Position numbers and translations under genes: made by a program
Shown here: positions 50,009 through 58,951 of the stretch, in pieces
Layout of the letters: each line of letters begins with the position of its first letter
Position numbering within the stretch: the stretch's first letter is position 1
NCBI RefSeq assembly: GCF_018614075.1
Contig: NZ_JAGGOZ010000074.1
Coordinates: 30,420-94,419, forward strand
Length of the DNA stretch: 64,000 bases
Origin: Streptomyces sp. ISL-94
GTDB taxonomy: Bacteria > Actinomycetota > Actinomycetes > Streptomycetales > Streptomycetaceae
Direction: 5' to 3'
Notes under the pieces: generated by a model
Database searches by the model: none
What the model was told of the DNA's origin: nothing
What the model saw: only the letters and a program-made list of their open reading frames with translations

Positions 50009-50774
50009 CACCCCGATCCCCACCCCCACCGTGATCGCCGACGAGGTCCACGTCGTCTACAAGGTCCACGGCGGCGGCACCCGCAAGGGCGGCGCCACCG
50101 CGGCCCTCAGCCGGATCTTCTCCCGCAAGCCCGCCCCCGGCATCCACGAGGTGCACGCCGTCAAGGGCGTCAGCTTCACCGCGTACAAGGGCGAGGCCAT
50201 CGGCCTCATCGGCTCCAACGGCTCGGGCAAGTCCACCCTGCTGGCCGCCATCGCCGGCCTCCAGCCGGTGGCCCGCGGCCGGATCTTCTCGCAGGGCCGG
50301 CCCTCGCTGCTCGGCGTGAACGCCGCCCTGATGAACGACCTGACCGGCGAGCGCAACGTCGTCCTCGGCGGCCTCGCGATGGGCATGAGCCGCGAGCAGA
50401 TCAAGGAGCGCTACCAGGACATCGTCGACTTCTCCGGGATCAACGAGAAGGGCGACTTCATCTCCCTGCCGATGCGCACGTACTCCTCCGGCATGGGCGC
50501 CCGCCTGCGGTTCTCCATCGCCGCCGCCAAGGACCACGACGTCCTGATGATCGACGAGGCCCTGGCCACCGGCGACGCGGCCTTCCAACGCCGCAGCCAG
50601 GCCCGTATCGAGGAACTCCGCGAACGCGCCGGAACCGTCTTCCTCGTCAGCCACGGCATCAACACGGTCCGCGAAACCTGCGACCGCGCCCTCTGGCTGG
50701 AATCGGGCACCCTCCGCATGGACGGCCCCTCATCAGAAGTCTGCGCCGCCTACGAATCTTTCACCCGCCGCTAG
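50001..50774 (+). CDS. ABC transporter ATPase for polymer export (TagH-like)
   Basis: A 257-residue ATPase: Walker A GLIGSNGSGKSTLLAAIAG, signature YSSGMGARLRFSIA (the Y-S-S-G-M form typical of TagH/Wzt), Walker B DVLMIDEALATGD, H-loop VSHGINTV. It lacks the long C-terminal carbohydrate-binding extension of Wzt. GTG start overlapping the permease stop (GTGGCTGA). Its stop lies just before a repeat-rich convergent gap. Confidence 0.94.
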   Translation: MADTPIPTPTVIADEVHVVYKVHGGGTRKGGATAALSRIFSRKPAPGIHEVHAVKGVSFTAYKGEAIGLIGSNGSGKSTLLAAIAGLQPVARGRIFSQGRPSLLGVNAALMNDLTGERNVVLGGLAMGMSREQIKERYQDIVDFSGINEKGDFISLPMRTYSSGMGARLRFSIAAAKDHDVLMIDEALATGDAAFQRRSQARIEELRERAGTVFLVSHGINTVRETCDRALWLESGTLRMDGPSSEVCAAYESFTRR

Positions 50775-50933
50775 CCCACCCCCGTCGGCACCCCCGGCTC
50801 CCCCGGCCCACCTCAGCCCCTCGGCGCCTCCCGGCTCCGCCGGCCCATCTCAGCCCCTCGGCACCCCGGCTCCGTCGGCTCAGTCCCTCGGCACCCCGGC
50901 TCCGTCGGCTCCGTCGGCTCCGCCGGCCCATCT

Positions 50934-50961
50934 CAGCCCCGCCGGCGTTTGAGGCGCGGGG
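50934..50961 (+). repeat. Dispersed repeat, copy D
   Basis: Exact core CCGCCGGCGTTTGAGGCG, followed by a GGGGGCAGAGCCCCC tail (to about 50980). Confidence 0.9.
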
Positions 50962-51026
50962 GTCCGGGGGCAGAGCCCCCGCAACGGCGCCGCACCCGGC
51001 CCTCAACCGGACGGCCCACAACCGGA

Positions 51027-51069
51027 ACGGGCCGGGCCCGGGACCGATAAGGTCCCGGGCCCGGCCCGT
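51027..51069 (-). terminator. Terminator of the NAD-glutamate dehydrogenase gene
   Basis: A 19-bp perfect stem (51027-51045 with 51051-51069) and 5-base loop, 24 bp after the stop; it can also serve the convergent TagH gene. Confidence 0.9.
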
Positions 51070-51092
51070 AGCGGTTCAGCCCGCGCCAGCGA

Positions 51093-54000
51093 TCAGCTGT
51101 GCGCGCGCAGCAGCGACCGCATCGTCCGCATGGCCACCGACAGGTTCGCCAGATCGAAGGCGTCCGACCCCCGGATCTCGTCCAGAGTCGTCCGCGCCCG
51201 CCCGATGATCGCCGCGTTCTTCTCCTCCCACGCCTTGAAGCGCTCCTCGGGAGTCGAGTCGCCGTTGCCCACCGACAGCACATCGGCCGTCAGCGCCGCG
51301 TGCGCCGCGAACAGGTCCTCGCGGATGGACGCGCGGGCCATGGACTGCCAGCGGTCGGCCCGCGGCAGGTCGATGATCCGGTCCATCAGCTGAGTGATGT
51401 CCAGGCGGTCGGCGAGGTCGTAGTACACCTCGGCGACGGCCAGCGGTTCCCCACCCGTCCGGTCCGAGATCGCGACGACGTCGAGCGTCGGGAAGGCGGA
51501 GGAGAACCCGGCGACCTTGGCCGCCAGCTCCTCCGGGACGCCCTCGCCGACCAGCTCGTCCATGACGGACTGGTACCACTCCAGGTCCGCGCCGCGCACC
51601 AGCTTCGGCACCTCGGACCAGACCTGGCCCACCCGGTCCGCGAAGAAGTCGATGGTCTCGGTGATTTCCAGCGGCTGCGGCCGGTTGTTCAGCAGCCAGC
51701 GGGTGCCGCGCTCGACCAGGCGGCGCGAGTGCAGCCGCACCCGGGTCTGGACACTGGCCGCGACCCTGTTGTCGAGGGCCTCGACCGCGTCCCACACATC
51801 GGCCAGGCCGAAGATCTCGCGGGCCGCGAGCTGCGCCCGGACGATCTCCTCCAGGGAGGCCCCGGTCTCCTCGCGCAGGCGGTGCAGGAAGGTCGAACCA
51901 CCGGTGTTGACGGTGTCGTTGACGAGCAGGGTGGTGATGATCTCCCGGCGCAGCGCGTGCCCGTCGATCTGCTCGGGGAACTTGTCGCGCAGGGCGGCCG
52001 GGAAGTACGCGTGCAGCAGGCGCCGCAGGTACGGGTCGTCCGGCAGCCCGGTGTGGATGAGCTCGTCCGCCACCGTGATCTTGGTGTAGGCGAACAGGAC
52101 GGCCAGCTCCGGCTGGGTCAGGCCCTTGCCGTTGTTCAGCAGTTCGCGGATCTGCCGGTCGGTGGGCAGGAACTCCAGCTGCCGGTCGAGCCGTCCTTCG
52201 CGCTCCAGGCGGCGCATGAAGCGCTGCTGCGCGTGGAGCAGGCTGGGGGCCTGCGCCGCGCCGTTGGCGAGCGCGGTGTTCTGCGCGTAGTTGTTGCGCA
52301 GCACCAGCCGGCCGACCTCGTCGGTCATCTCGGCGAGCAGCTTGTTGCGCTGCTTGACGGTCATGTCGCCGTCCGCGACGACCGCGTTGAGCAGGATCTT
52401 GATGTTCACCTCGTGGTCGGAGGTGTCCACGCCCGCGCTGTTGTCGATGGCGTCGGTGTTGACCTTGCCGCCCTCGCCGCCGGAGCCGCTGCGGGCGAAC
52501 TCGATGCGGCCGAGCTGGGTCAGACCCAGGTTGCCGCCCTCGCCGATGACCTTGGCCCGCACGTCGGAGCCGTTGACGCGGATGGCGTCGTTGGCCTTGT
52601 CGCCGACGTCGGCGTGGGTCTCGGCCGTCGCCTTGACGTACGTACCGATGCCGCCGTTCCACAGCAGGTCGACCGGGGACTGGAGGATGGCCTTCATCAG
52701 GTCGGCCGGGGTCATCTTGGTGACGCCCGTCTCGATGCCGAGGGCCTCGCGGACGTGGGCGTTGACCGGGATGGACTTCGCGCTGCGCGGGTGGATGCCG
52801 CCGCCCGCGGAGAGCAGCTCGGTGTTGTAGTCGGCCCACGAGGAGCGCGGCAGCTCGAACAGGCGGCGGCGCTCGGCGTACGAGGTCGCCGCGTCCGGGG
52901 TCGGGTCGATGAAGATGTGCCGGTGGTCGAAGGCGGCGACCAGGCGGATGTGCTCGGAGAGCAGCATGCCGTTGCCGAAGACGTCGCCGGACATGTCGCC
53001 GACGCCGACGACGGTGAAGTCCTCGGTCTGGGTGTCGTGGCCGAGCTCGCGGAAGTGCCGCTTGACGGACTCCCACGCGCCGCGGGCGGTGATGCCCATG
53101 CCCTTGTGGTCGTAGCCGGCCGAGCCGCCCGAGGCGAAGGCGTCGCCGAGCCAGAAGCCGTACGACTCGGCGACCCCGTTGGCGATGTCGGAGAAGGTCG
53201 CGGTGCCCTTGTCGGCGGCGACGACGAGGTAGGTGTCGTCCTCGTCGTGGCGGACCACGCCCTTGGGGGGCACGACCTCCCCGGCGACCAGGTTGTCGGT
53301 GATGTCGAGCAGCGCCGAGATGAAGATCTTGTACGAGGCGATGCCCTCGGCGAGCCAGGCGTCGCGGTCCACCGACGGGTCGGGCAGGTTCTTGGCGACG
53401 AAGCCGCCCTTGGCGCCGACCGGCACGATGACGGTGTTCTTGACCATCTGCGCCTTGACCAGGCCGAGGATCTCCGTACGGAAGTCCTCGCGGCGGTCGG
53501 ACCAGCGCAGGCCGCCTCGGGCGACCTTGCCGAAGCGCAGGTGGACGCCCTCGACGCGCGGGGAGTACACCCAGATCTCGAAGGCCGGGCGCGGCGCCGG
53601 GAGGTCCGGGATGGCCTGCGGGTCGAACTTCATCGAGACGTAGGAGTGCTGCTCGCCCACGGAGTTCAGCTGGAAGAAGTTGGTCCGCAGGGTGGCCTTG
53701 ATGAGGGTGAGGAAGGCGCGCAGGATGCGGTCCTCGTCGAGCGAGGCGACCTGGTCCAGGGCCCCGTCCAGCTCCTCCAGCATGGCGTCGACGAGCTCGC
53801 TGCCGGCGGTCTGCCGGACGGGCGCCATCCGGGCCTCGAAGAGGGAGACCAGCAGCCGGGTGGTGTGGACGTTGTTGCGGAGGGTGTCCTCCATGTAGTC
53901 CTGGCTGAAGGTGGAGCCGGCCTGGCGCAGGTACTTGGCGTACGCGCGCAGGACGACGGCCTGCCGCCAGGTGAGCCCGGCGCTCAGCACCAGGCTGTTG

Positions 54001-56060
54001 AAGTTGTCGTTCTCGGCCTCGCCGGTCCAGACGGCCGCGAAGGCGTCCTGGAAGCGCTCGCGGGCGTCGTCGCCGAGGTACGCGTCCCCGTTGCCCGCGG
54101 ACAGCGGCATCCGCAGGCCGAAGTCGTAGATCCAGGCGCTGACGCGGTCGGAGCGGCGCAGCTCGTACGGGCGCTCGTCGGTGACCTCGACGCCCAGGCG
54201 CTGGAGCACCGGCAGGACCGCGGAGAGCGAGACCTGCTCACCGGTGCGGTAGATCTTGAACCGGCGCTCGCCGGGGCCCGCGCCGACCGGCTCGTACAGG
54301 GAGAGGGCGAACGGGCGCTCGCTGGCGGAGAGCTTCTCCAGGTGGCACAGGTCGGCGACGGCGGCGCGCGGCGAGTGGTCGGCCTTGTAGCCCTCGGGGA
54401 AGGAGGTGCCGTAGCGGCGCAGCAGTTCGGCGGCGCGCTCCTCGCCGAGCTCGGCGACGAGGGCCTCGGCGAAGCCGTCGGCCCACGAGCGGGCCGCGTC
54501 GACGAGGCGGCCCTCGATGCGCTCGACGTCGGCGTCGGTGAGGACGGGCAGTTCCTTGCCCTGCGGGACGCGGACGACGAAGTGGATACGGGAGAGGATC
54601 GACTCGGTGTTCCAGGCGGTGAAGTCGACGCTGATGCCGTCGAGCTCCTCCTTGAGGATGTCCATCAGGCGCAGCCGGACGCCGGTGGTGAAGCGGTCGC
54701 GCGGCAGGTACACGAGTGCCGAGTAGTAGCGCCCGTACTCGTCCTGGCGCAGGTACAGCCGCAGCCGGCGGCGCTCCTGGAGGTACAGGACGGAGGTGAC
54801 GATCTCGCGGAGCTTGTCGACCGGGGTCTGGAACAGCTCGTCGCGCGGGTAGGTCTCCAGGATCTGCAGCAGGTCGCGGCCGTCGTGGCTGCTCGGCGCG
54901 AAGCCGGCGCCTTCGAGGACCTCGCTGACCTTGCGGCGGATGACCGGGACGCGGCGCACGGACTCGGTGTACGCGGCGGAGGAGAACAGGCCCAGGAAGC
55001 GGCGCTCGCCGACGACGTTGCCCTCGGCGTCGAACTTCTTGACGCCCACGTAGTCCAGGTACGAGGGGCGGTGCACGGTGGAGCGGCTGTTGGCCTTGGT
55101 CAGCACCAGCAGGCGGTGCTCGCGCGCCTTGGCGCGGGCGTCGGCGGGCAGCCGGTTGAAGGACGGCGAGACCGGGTGGCCGTCGTCCTTGCCGCTGTGG
55201 TGCGGGTCGGAGCGCAGGATGCCGAGGCCGGTGCCGGGCACGGCGGCCAGGGAGTCGCCGTCGACGAGGTTGTACTCGCGGTAGCCGAGGAAGGTGAAGT
55301 GGTCGTCGGCGAGCCAGCGCAGCAGCTCGCGGGCCTCTTCGAGCTCGTACTCGCGCAGGTCCGGGGCGGTGGGCTCGTCGGGCAGGCCGTCGGCGATGCG
55401 CAGCGCGGCGTCGCGCATCTTCTCCCAGTCCTCGACGGACTCGCGGACGTCGGACAGGACGCGCTGCAGGTCGACGGTGATCTGCTTGAGGTCGGCCTTG
55501 TCGGTCTCGCGGTCGATCTCGACGTGGATCCAGGATTCGACGAGGGAGTCGTGGGGGCGCGCGGTGCGGGGGCCGTGGGCGTCGCAGTCGGGGCCGAGGA
55601 TCTCGATCAGCTTGCCGGTGATGTCACGGCGGACGACGACCTGCGGGTGGATCACGACGTGGATGCCGCGGCCCTGGCGGGACAGCTCGTTGGTCACGGA
55701 GTCCACGAGGAAGGGCATGTCGTCCGTCACCACCTCGACGACCGAGTGGCTGGAGGTCCAGCCGATCTCCTCGACCGTGGGGGTCTGCACGCGTACGTTC
55801 GCGGTGCCCTGCGGCCGGTTCTCGGCGAGCCGGTAGTGCGAGAGCGCTGCCCCGAACACGTCGACCGGGTCCCGGTCCAAGAGGTCCTCGGGGGCGGTGT
55901 GCAGGTAGTAGCGCTGGAGGTAGGCGAGCACGGTGTCCTGGTCCGGACGCTCCCCCTGCTCGGACCCAGTCGGAAGTAGCCCCCCGGCCGGGCTGTTCTC
56001 AGCTACCCGGGCCGCCCTCGTCAGCAGCTCGGCCTTTGCTTCGTCCAGCTTGGTCTGCAT
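51093..56060 (-). CDS. NAD-specific glutamate dehydrogenase, large (180-kDa) class
   Basis: A 1655-residue enzyme of the about 180-kDa class first described in Streptomyces clavuligerus; it deaminates glutamate to 2-oxoglutarate using NAD, mainly catabolic. The N-terminal about 700 residues are the ACT-like/regulatory extension typical of the class; the catalytic core follows, with RGGLRWSDRREDFRTE, GAKGGFVAK and the Rossmann segment with KVIGEGGNLGLT. ATG 56060 has GAGGAC in front. It stands alone as a single-gene unit: a hairpin at 56271-56290 ends the upstream HAD transcript. I recall the S. coelicolor counterpart as SCO2999. Confidence 0.96.
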   Translation of the reverse strand: MQTKLDEAKAELLTRAARVAENSPAGGLLPTGSEQGERPDQDTVLAYLQRYYLHTAPEDLLDRDPVDVFGAALSHYRLAENRPQGTANVRVQTPTVEEIGWTSSHSVVEVVTDDMPFLVDSVTNELSRQGRGIHVVIHPQVVVRRDITGKLIEILGPDCDAHGPRTARPHDSLVESWIHVEIDRETDKADLKQITVDLQRVLSDVRESVEDWEKMRDAALRIADGLPDEPTAPDLREYELEEARELLRWLADDHFTFLGYREYNLVDGDSLAAVPGTGLGILRSDPHHSGKDDGHPVSPSFNRLPADARAKAREHRLLVLTKANSRSTVHRPSYLDYVGVKKFDAEGNVVGERRFLGLFSSAAYTESVRRVPVIRRKVSEVLEGAGFAPSSHDGRDLLQILETYPRDELFQTPVDKLREIVTSVLYLQERRRLRLYLRQDEYGRYYSALVYLPRDRFTTGVRLRLMDILKEELDGISVDFTAWNTESILSRIHFVVRVPQGKELPVLTDADVERIEGRLVDAARSWADGFAEALVAELGEERAAELLRRYGTSFPEGYKADHSPRAAVADLCHLEKLSASERPFALSLYEPVGAGPGERRFKIYRTGEQVSLSAVLPVLQRLGVEVTDERPYELRRSDRVSAWIYDFGLRMPLSAGNGDAYLGDDARERFQDAFAAVWTGEAENDNFNSLVLSAGLTWRQAVVLRAYAKYLRQAGSTFSQDYMEDTLRNNVHTTRLLVSLFEARMAPVRQTAGSELVDAMLEELDGALDQVASLDEDRILRAFLTLIKATLRTNFFQLNSVGEQHSYVSMKFDPQAIPDLPAPRPAFEIWVYSPRVEGVHLRFGKVARGGLRWSDRREDFRTEILGLVKAQMVKNTVIVPVGAKGGFVAKNLPDPSVDRDAWLAEGIASYKIFISALLDITDNLVAGEVVPPKGVVRHDEDDTYLVVAADKGTATFSDIANGVAESYGFWLGDAFASGGSAGYDHKGMGITARGAWESVKRHFRELGHDTQTEDFTVVGVGDMSGDVFGNGMLLSEHIRLVAAFDHRHIFIDPTPDAATSYAERRRLFELPRSSWADYNTELLSAGGGIHPRSAKSIPVNAHVREALGIETGVTKMTPADLMKAILQSPVDLLWNGGIGTYVKATAETHADVGDKANDAIRVNGSDVRAKVIGEGGNLGLTQLGRIEFARSGSGGEGGKVNTDAIDNSAGVDTSDHEVNIKILLNAVVADGDMTVKQRNKLLAEMTDEVGRLVLRNNYAQNTALANGAAQAPSLLHAQQRFMRRLEREGRLDRQLEFLPTDRQIRELLNNGKGLTQPELAVLFAYTKITVADELIHTGLPDDPYLRRLLHAYFPAALRDKFPEQIDGHALRREIITTLLVNDTVNTGGSTFLHRLREETGASLEEIVRAQLAAREIFGLADVWDAVEALDNRVAASVQTRVRLHSRRLVERGTRWLLNNRPQPLEITETIDFFADRVGQVWSEVPKLVRGADLEWYQSVMDELVGEGVPEELAAKVAGFSSAFPTLDVVAISDRTGGEPLAVAEVYYDLADRLDITQLMDRIIDLPRADRWQSMARASIREDLFAAHAALTADVLSVGNGDSTPEERFKAWEEKNAAIIGRARTTLDEIRGSDAFDLANLSVAMRTMRSLLRAHS

Positions 56061-56425
56061 GTCCTCTGGCTCCTGTCGCGCGCCATTGCGTGACGTAGGT
56101 GGTGAAGGAAGAAACGACGTAGCGCCGCGGTGAGGCGGGGTGTCCGTCCGTAATCGATATCGACGCTATGCCGTCGGGAGAGCCGACCGGGAGGGATTGA
56201 GACATCGTCATCGGGTCCCGGTGGCGGAGATCAGCGAGGGCCCGGGCACGGTTGTGCGCCGGGCGCATGCCGGGGGCTTCGGCGCCCCCGATGACTATCG
56301 CGCTGATCACGGGTACAAGGCTATCTCGCCAGACCCCCACCACGTCACCGGCCGGATCTGTACAAAAGTGAGTACGCAAGTTTGACGATGTGCGCAGTGA
56401 CGCGGTCGGCCGCGCGTGCCAGTAC
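56061..56425. other. 365-bp gap upstream of NAD-glutamate dehydrogenase
   Basis: No gene. It contains a hairpin CGGGGGC/GCCCCCG (56271-56290), a likely terminator of the HAD gene, and TCGATATCGA, a 10-bp palindrome at 56154-56163 near 100 bp before the dehydrogenase start. Confidence 0.6.
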
Positions 56426-57127
56426 CTATTCGGACAGTTCGCGAGCGGTGCGGACGGCGTCTGCCAGCGTGTCCACGACGGGAACTCCGGCTGATTCCAG
56501 ACTGCGGCGGCTGTGCGAACCACCCGTGTAGAGCACGGCCCGCGCTCCGACGTGAGCCGCGGCGAGGGCGTCGTCCACCGCGTCTCCCACCAGGATCGTA
56601 CGGTGGGCCGTCACGCCGGCGGCCTCCATGGCAGCCATATGACGTACGAGGTGGCCTGCCTTGGACGTGTGCGAGGGCCCGGTCCGCCCGTCGACGCGGA
56701 CGAAGTGCCGGTCGATGCCGTGGGACCGCACGAGCGGTACGAGCTTCTCGTGGGGCGCGAGGGACAGCAGGGACTGGGTGAGCCCGTCCCGCTGCCAGTC
56801 CTGGAGCAGCTCCCTGGCCCCTTCGGCGAGCCCGGCGTCCTCGGCGGCGGCCCAGTAGTGGCGGTGGAACGCCTCGTCCATGACCGTCCACTCGTCCTCG
56901 GTGGGCAGCCGTCCCATGAAACGCTCGTAGAACTTCGGCACCGGTACGACGTACAGCTCGCGGTACGCCTCCAGGGTGATCGGCGGGAAGCCGAGCTCGG
57001 CGAAGCTCGCGTTGGTGGCGACGATCACGGCATCGATGTCGTGCAGGAGGGTGCCGTTCCAGTCCCAGACTATGTGGGTCGCTCGGACTATGTGGGTCGC
57101 TCGGACTATGTGGGTCGCTCGGGTCAT
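56426..57127 (-). CDS. HAD-superfamily hydrolase with triplicated N-terminus
   Basis: A 233-residue HAD hydrolase. Motif I is WDWNGTLLHD (the second Asp replaced by Asn, a common variant), motif II Ser/Thr in SLLSLAPHE, motif III Lys in TSKAGHLV and motif IV in ILVGDAVDDALAA. Probably a phosphatase like phosphoglycolate phosphatase. The extreme N-terminus reads THIVRATHIVRATHIV, caused by an 18-bp triplication, so the normal start of motif I is displaced by 12 residues. ATG 57127 overlaps the stop of the DUF6912 gene (TGA in ATGA). Confidence 0.92.
   Translation of the reverse strand: MTRATHIVRATHIVRATHIVWDWNGTLLHDIDAVIVATNASFAELGFPPITLEAYRELYVVPVPKFYERFMGRLPTEDEWTVMDEAFHRHYWAAAEDAGLAEGARELLQDWQRDGLTQSLLSLAPHEKLVPLVRSHGIDRHFVRVDGRTGPSHTSKAGHLVRHMAAMEAAGVTAHRTILVGDAVDDALAAAHVGARAVLYTGGSHSRRSLESAGVPVVDTLADAVRTARELSE
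57068..57121 (-). repeat. 18-bp tandem triplication at the HAD N-terminus
   Basis: Three exact copies of GACTATGTGGGTCGCTCG (57068-57121), in frame, encoding the RATHIV repeats just before motif I. Confidence 0.97.
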
Positions 57128-57624
57128 TTCAGCAGCCCCGGGATCTCCTGCACGCCGAACCAGAGCAGCTCGTGGTCCTCGGCGCCGTCGACGACGAACT
57201 GCGCGTCGCCGTCCCCTCCGTCGGCGGCGTCCACGGCGGCGGCGGCCGCGGCGACGTCTCCTTCGGCATCATCGGCGTCGACGTGCACGGCGGCGGCCTT
57301 GGCGAGCCGTACGGCCTCGGCGAGGGCGACCTGGCCGAGCGTGGCCTCGTCGAGCCCGGGGGTGGCGGTGGCGGCCTGGTCGGCGACGTCCAGGGCCACG
57401 ACGACGCGCCTGCGCGGTGCGGCCGGGTCGGCGGCGATCAGCCGCAGGGAGGCGGCGGCGGCCCGGCTGAGGGCCGCGTACTCCAGCTCCTCGATGTCGT
57501 CGGACACGTACCACTCCCGCAGCCCCGGCGTGACGGCGTACGCCCGCAGCGGGGCGGGGCCCAGCTCCCCCGCCTTGTGCGCCTCGGCGAGCCCGGGGAG
57601 GGTCAGGGGGACGTACACGCGCAT
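57124..57624 (-). CDS. DUF6912 family protein
   Basis: A 166-residue actinobacterial conserved protein starting MRVYVPLTLPGLAEAHKAGE. It has a central Ala-rich helical part with several acidic residues (DVADQAATATPGLDEAT) and no membrane helix. ATG 57624 is chosen because the family starts here; in-frame sequence further upstream is Pro/Gly-rich and unlike coding DNA. It is encoded directly ahead of the HAD gene with a 4-bp overlap, so the two are co-expressed. Function unknown. Confidence 0.88.
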   Translation of the reverse strand: MRVYVPLTLPGLAEAHKAGELGPAPLRAYAVTPGLREWYVSDDIEELEYAALSRAAAASLRLIAADPAAPRRRVVVALDVADQAATATPGLDEATLGQVALAEAVRLAKAAAVHVDADDAEGDVAAAAAAVDAADGGDGDAQFVVDGAEDHELLWFGVQEIPGLLK

Positions 57625-58156
57625 GGCCGGCTGCTTTCGGTAGTCGGAAACGCCCCCAGGATACGACCGCCCCCACCCAGACCGGGAAACGCCCACCGGG
57701 CACGCGCTCCACGGCGCCGGCCCAGCCCTCTCCTTTCGGGGCGACACCCCGCCCCACCGGGGGACGCCCACCGGGGGACGCCCACCGGGGGACGCCCACC
57801 GGGCCCGGCCCCTGCGGCGCCGGCCCGGCCGCGCTCCTTCTGGGTAGCGACCCGGCCCCACCTGGAGACGCCCCCAGGCCCGCGCGGCCGGCGCACCCGG
57901 GGGGATGTCGCGCGCGTCCCTGTGGGTGACCGGGACCGTCCCCCTTCGGGGTGCCGGAGCGGTTCGCGGGGGCGTCCACCCGCGTCCTCTTCCCGGCCCG
58001 CGCAGGGCGCCGGGGCTGCCCGCCTGGCACTCGGATAGGTGAACCGGCACGGGGCCGGGACCGGGGTCTCCGGCCGGTTGCGGAGCGTGTCCGGGCGGCC
58101 GTACAAGGTTCCCCAGCAAGTTACCGATTGGTACGGCAGATCGCGAGGGAGGCCCC
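57625..58156. other. 532-bp divergent gap, repeats, no gene
   Basis: Long open frames exist here on several strands, but codon bias is weak and nothing is recognised. It holds the 14-bp tandem repeat and the promoters for DUF6912 and the Rv3235-like gene. Confidence 0.6.
57755..57796. repeat. 14-bp tandem repeat
   Basis: CACCGGGGGACGCC three times exactly (57755-57796) with a partial fourth unit and degraded relatives at about 57686 and 57860. Confidence 0.92.
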
Positions 58157-58603
58157 ATGGAGACCACGATGCGCGGCACGGTCGGCGGCGAGGGGAGCCG
58201 CCGCCGACCGGGCGGGCCGGCCCGGTCGCGGCCCGCCGGACGGCACGACTCGCGGCGCCCGGCGGGACCCCCGCGGGCCCTGCGGCCCGGCCCGCACCAC
58301 TGGTTCGCCGAACGCCTCCTGGCGGTCGTCAGCGGCCGCCGCCCGGTCCACTCGCTCCTGGGCCACACCGTCGGCCCCGCCTACCAGCAGCTGGTCACCC
58401 TGGCACCTTCCGACCCCCTCCGCGACCGCCTGCGCCCGGTCGTCCGCCAGTGCGGCCGCTTCACCCCGGGCCCGGGCGTCATCGAGGCCTTCGCCCGCAT
58501 CGCGACGGGCGATCGCTTGACGGCGATGGCCTTCCGCCTCGAACAGGGCCCAGACCTCCGCTGGCGCTGCGCAGCGGTAGAAATCCAGGGCCCCCGCCCC
58601 TGA
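58157..58603 (+). CDS. Rv3235-family protein
   Basis: A 148-residue protein. After an Arg/Pro/Gly-rich N-terminal 45 residues there is a conserved fold: HHWFAERLLAVVSGRRPVHSLLGHT, RPVVRQCGRF, PGVIEAFARI, AMAFRLEQGPDLRWRCAAVE. This matches the actinobacterial Rv3235 family, which in Mycobacterium also lies close to secA. Function unknown; a SecA-linked role is only suggested by neighbourhood. It is convergent with secA. Confidence 0.85.
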   Translation: METTMRGTVGGEGSRRRPGGPARSRPAGRHDSRRPAGPPRALRPGPHHWFAERLLAVVSGRRPVHSLLGHTVGPAYQQLVTLAPSDPLRDRLRPVVRQCGRFTPGPGVIEAFARIATGDRLTAMAFRLEQGPDLRWRCAAVEIQGPRP

Positions 58604-58662
58604 CCAGAATCCAGCGCCGCCGGAGCCTGAGGCGCGCAAATCAAGCCTCGCGGGCGCCCTCT

Positions 58663-58820
58663 CAGCCCCGCCGGCGTTTGAGGCGGCGCAAATCAAGCCC
58701 CGCCGGCGTTTGAGGCGCGGGGTCCGGGGCGGAGCCCCGATCTTTCAGCCTCGCCGGCGTTTGAGGCGCACAAATCGAGCCTCGCCGGCGTTTGAGGCGC
58801 GGGGTCTGGGGCGGAGCCCC
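58663..58820 (+). repeat. Dispersed repeat cluster E (four copies)
   Basis: Four tandemly spaced forward copies at 58663-58686, 58694-58722, 58746-58769 and 58776-58804, two with GGGGCGGAGCCCC tails. Degenerate relatives precede them from 58608. They fill the 348-bp convergent gap (58604-58951) between the Rv3235-like gene and secA together with the terminator. Confidence 0.92.
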
Positions 58821-58882
58821 AGAAGCCCCGGGCGCAGCCCGGGGCCGCTTGCGCAGCGGCGCCGCACCCGCCCCACACAACG

Positions 58883-58923
58883 CGGCCGGGGCCGGACCCC
58901 GCGTACAGGTCCGGCCCCGGCCG
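58883..58923 (-). terminator. Terminator of secA
   Basis: A 16-bp perfect stem (58883-58898 with 58908-58923) 29 bp after the secA stop. Confidence 0.88.
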
Positions 58924-58951
58924 ATAACGCAACCCAGCGCCCGGCGCAGGG

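Larger units (their letters stand above)
50775..51092. other. 318-bp convergent gap, repeats and terminator
   Basis: No gene. 50815-50935 contains several near-direct repeats of CCCTCGGCACCCCGGCTCC type, then one dispersed repeat (copy D) and the strong hairpin at 51027-51069. Confidence 0.8.

Noticed and set aside
51099..55979. Plus-strand open frame of about 1626 codons opposite the glutamate dehydrogenase gene
   Set aside because: Antisense shadow of a clearly recognisable 1655-residue enzyme.
57625..58156. N-terminal extension of DUF6912 upstream of the ATG at 57624
   Set aside because: The extension is Pro/Gly/Arg repeat-derived sequence lacking family similarity; the shorter start gives the expected length.
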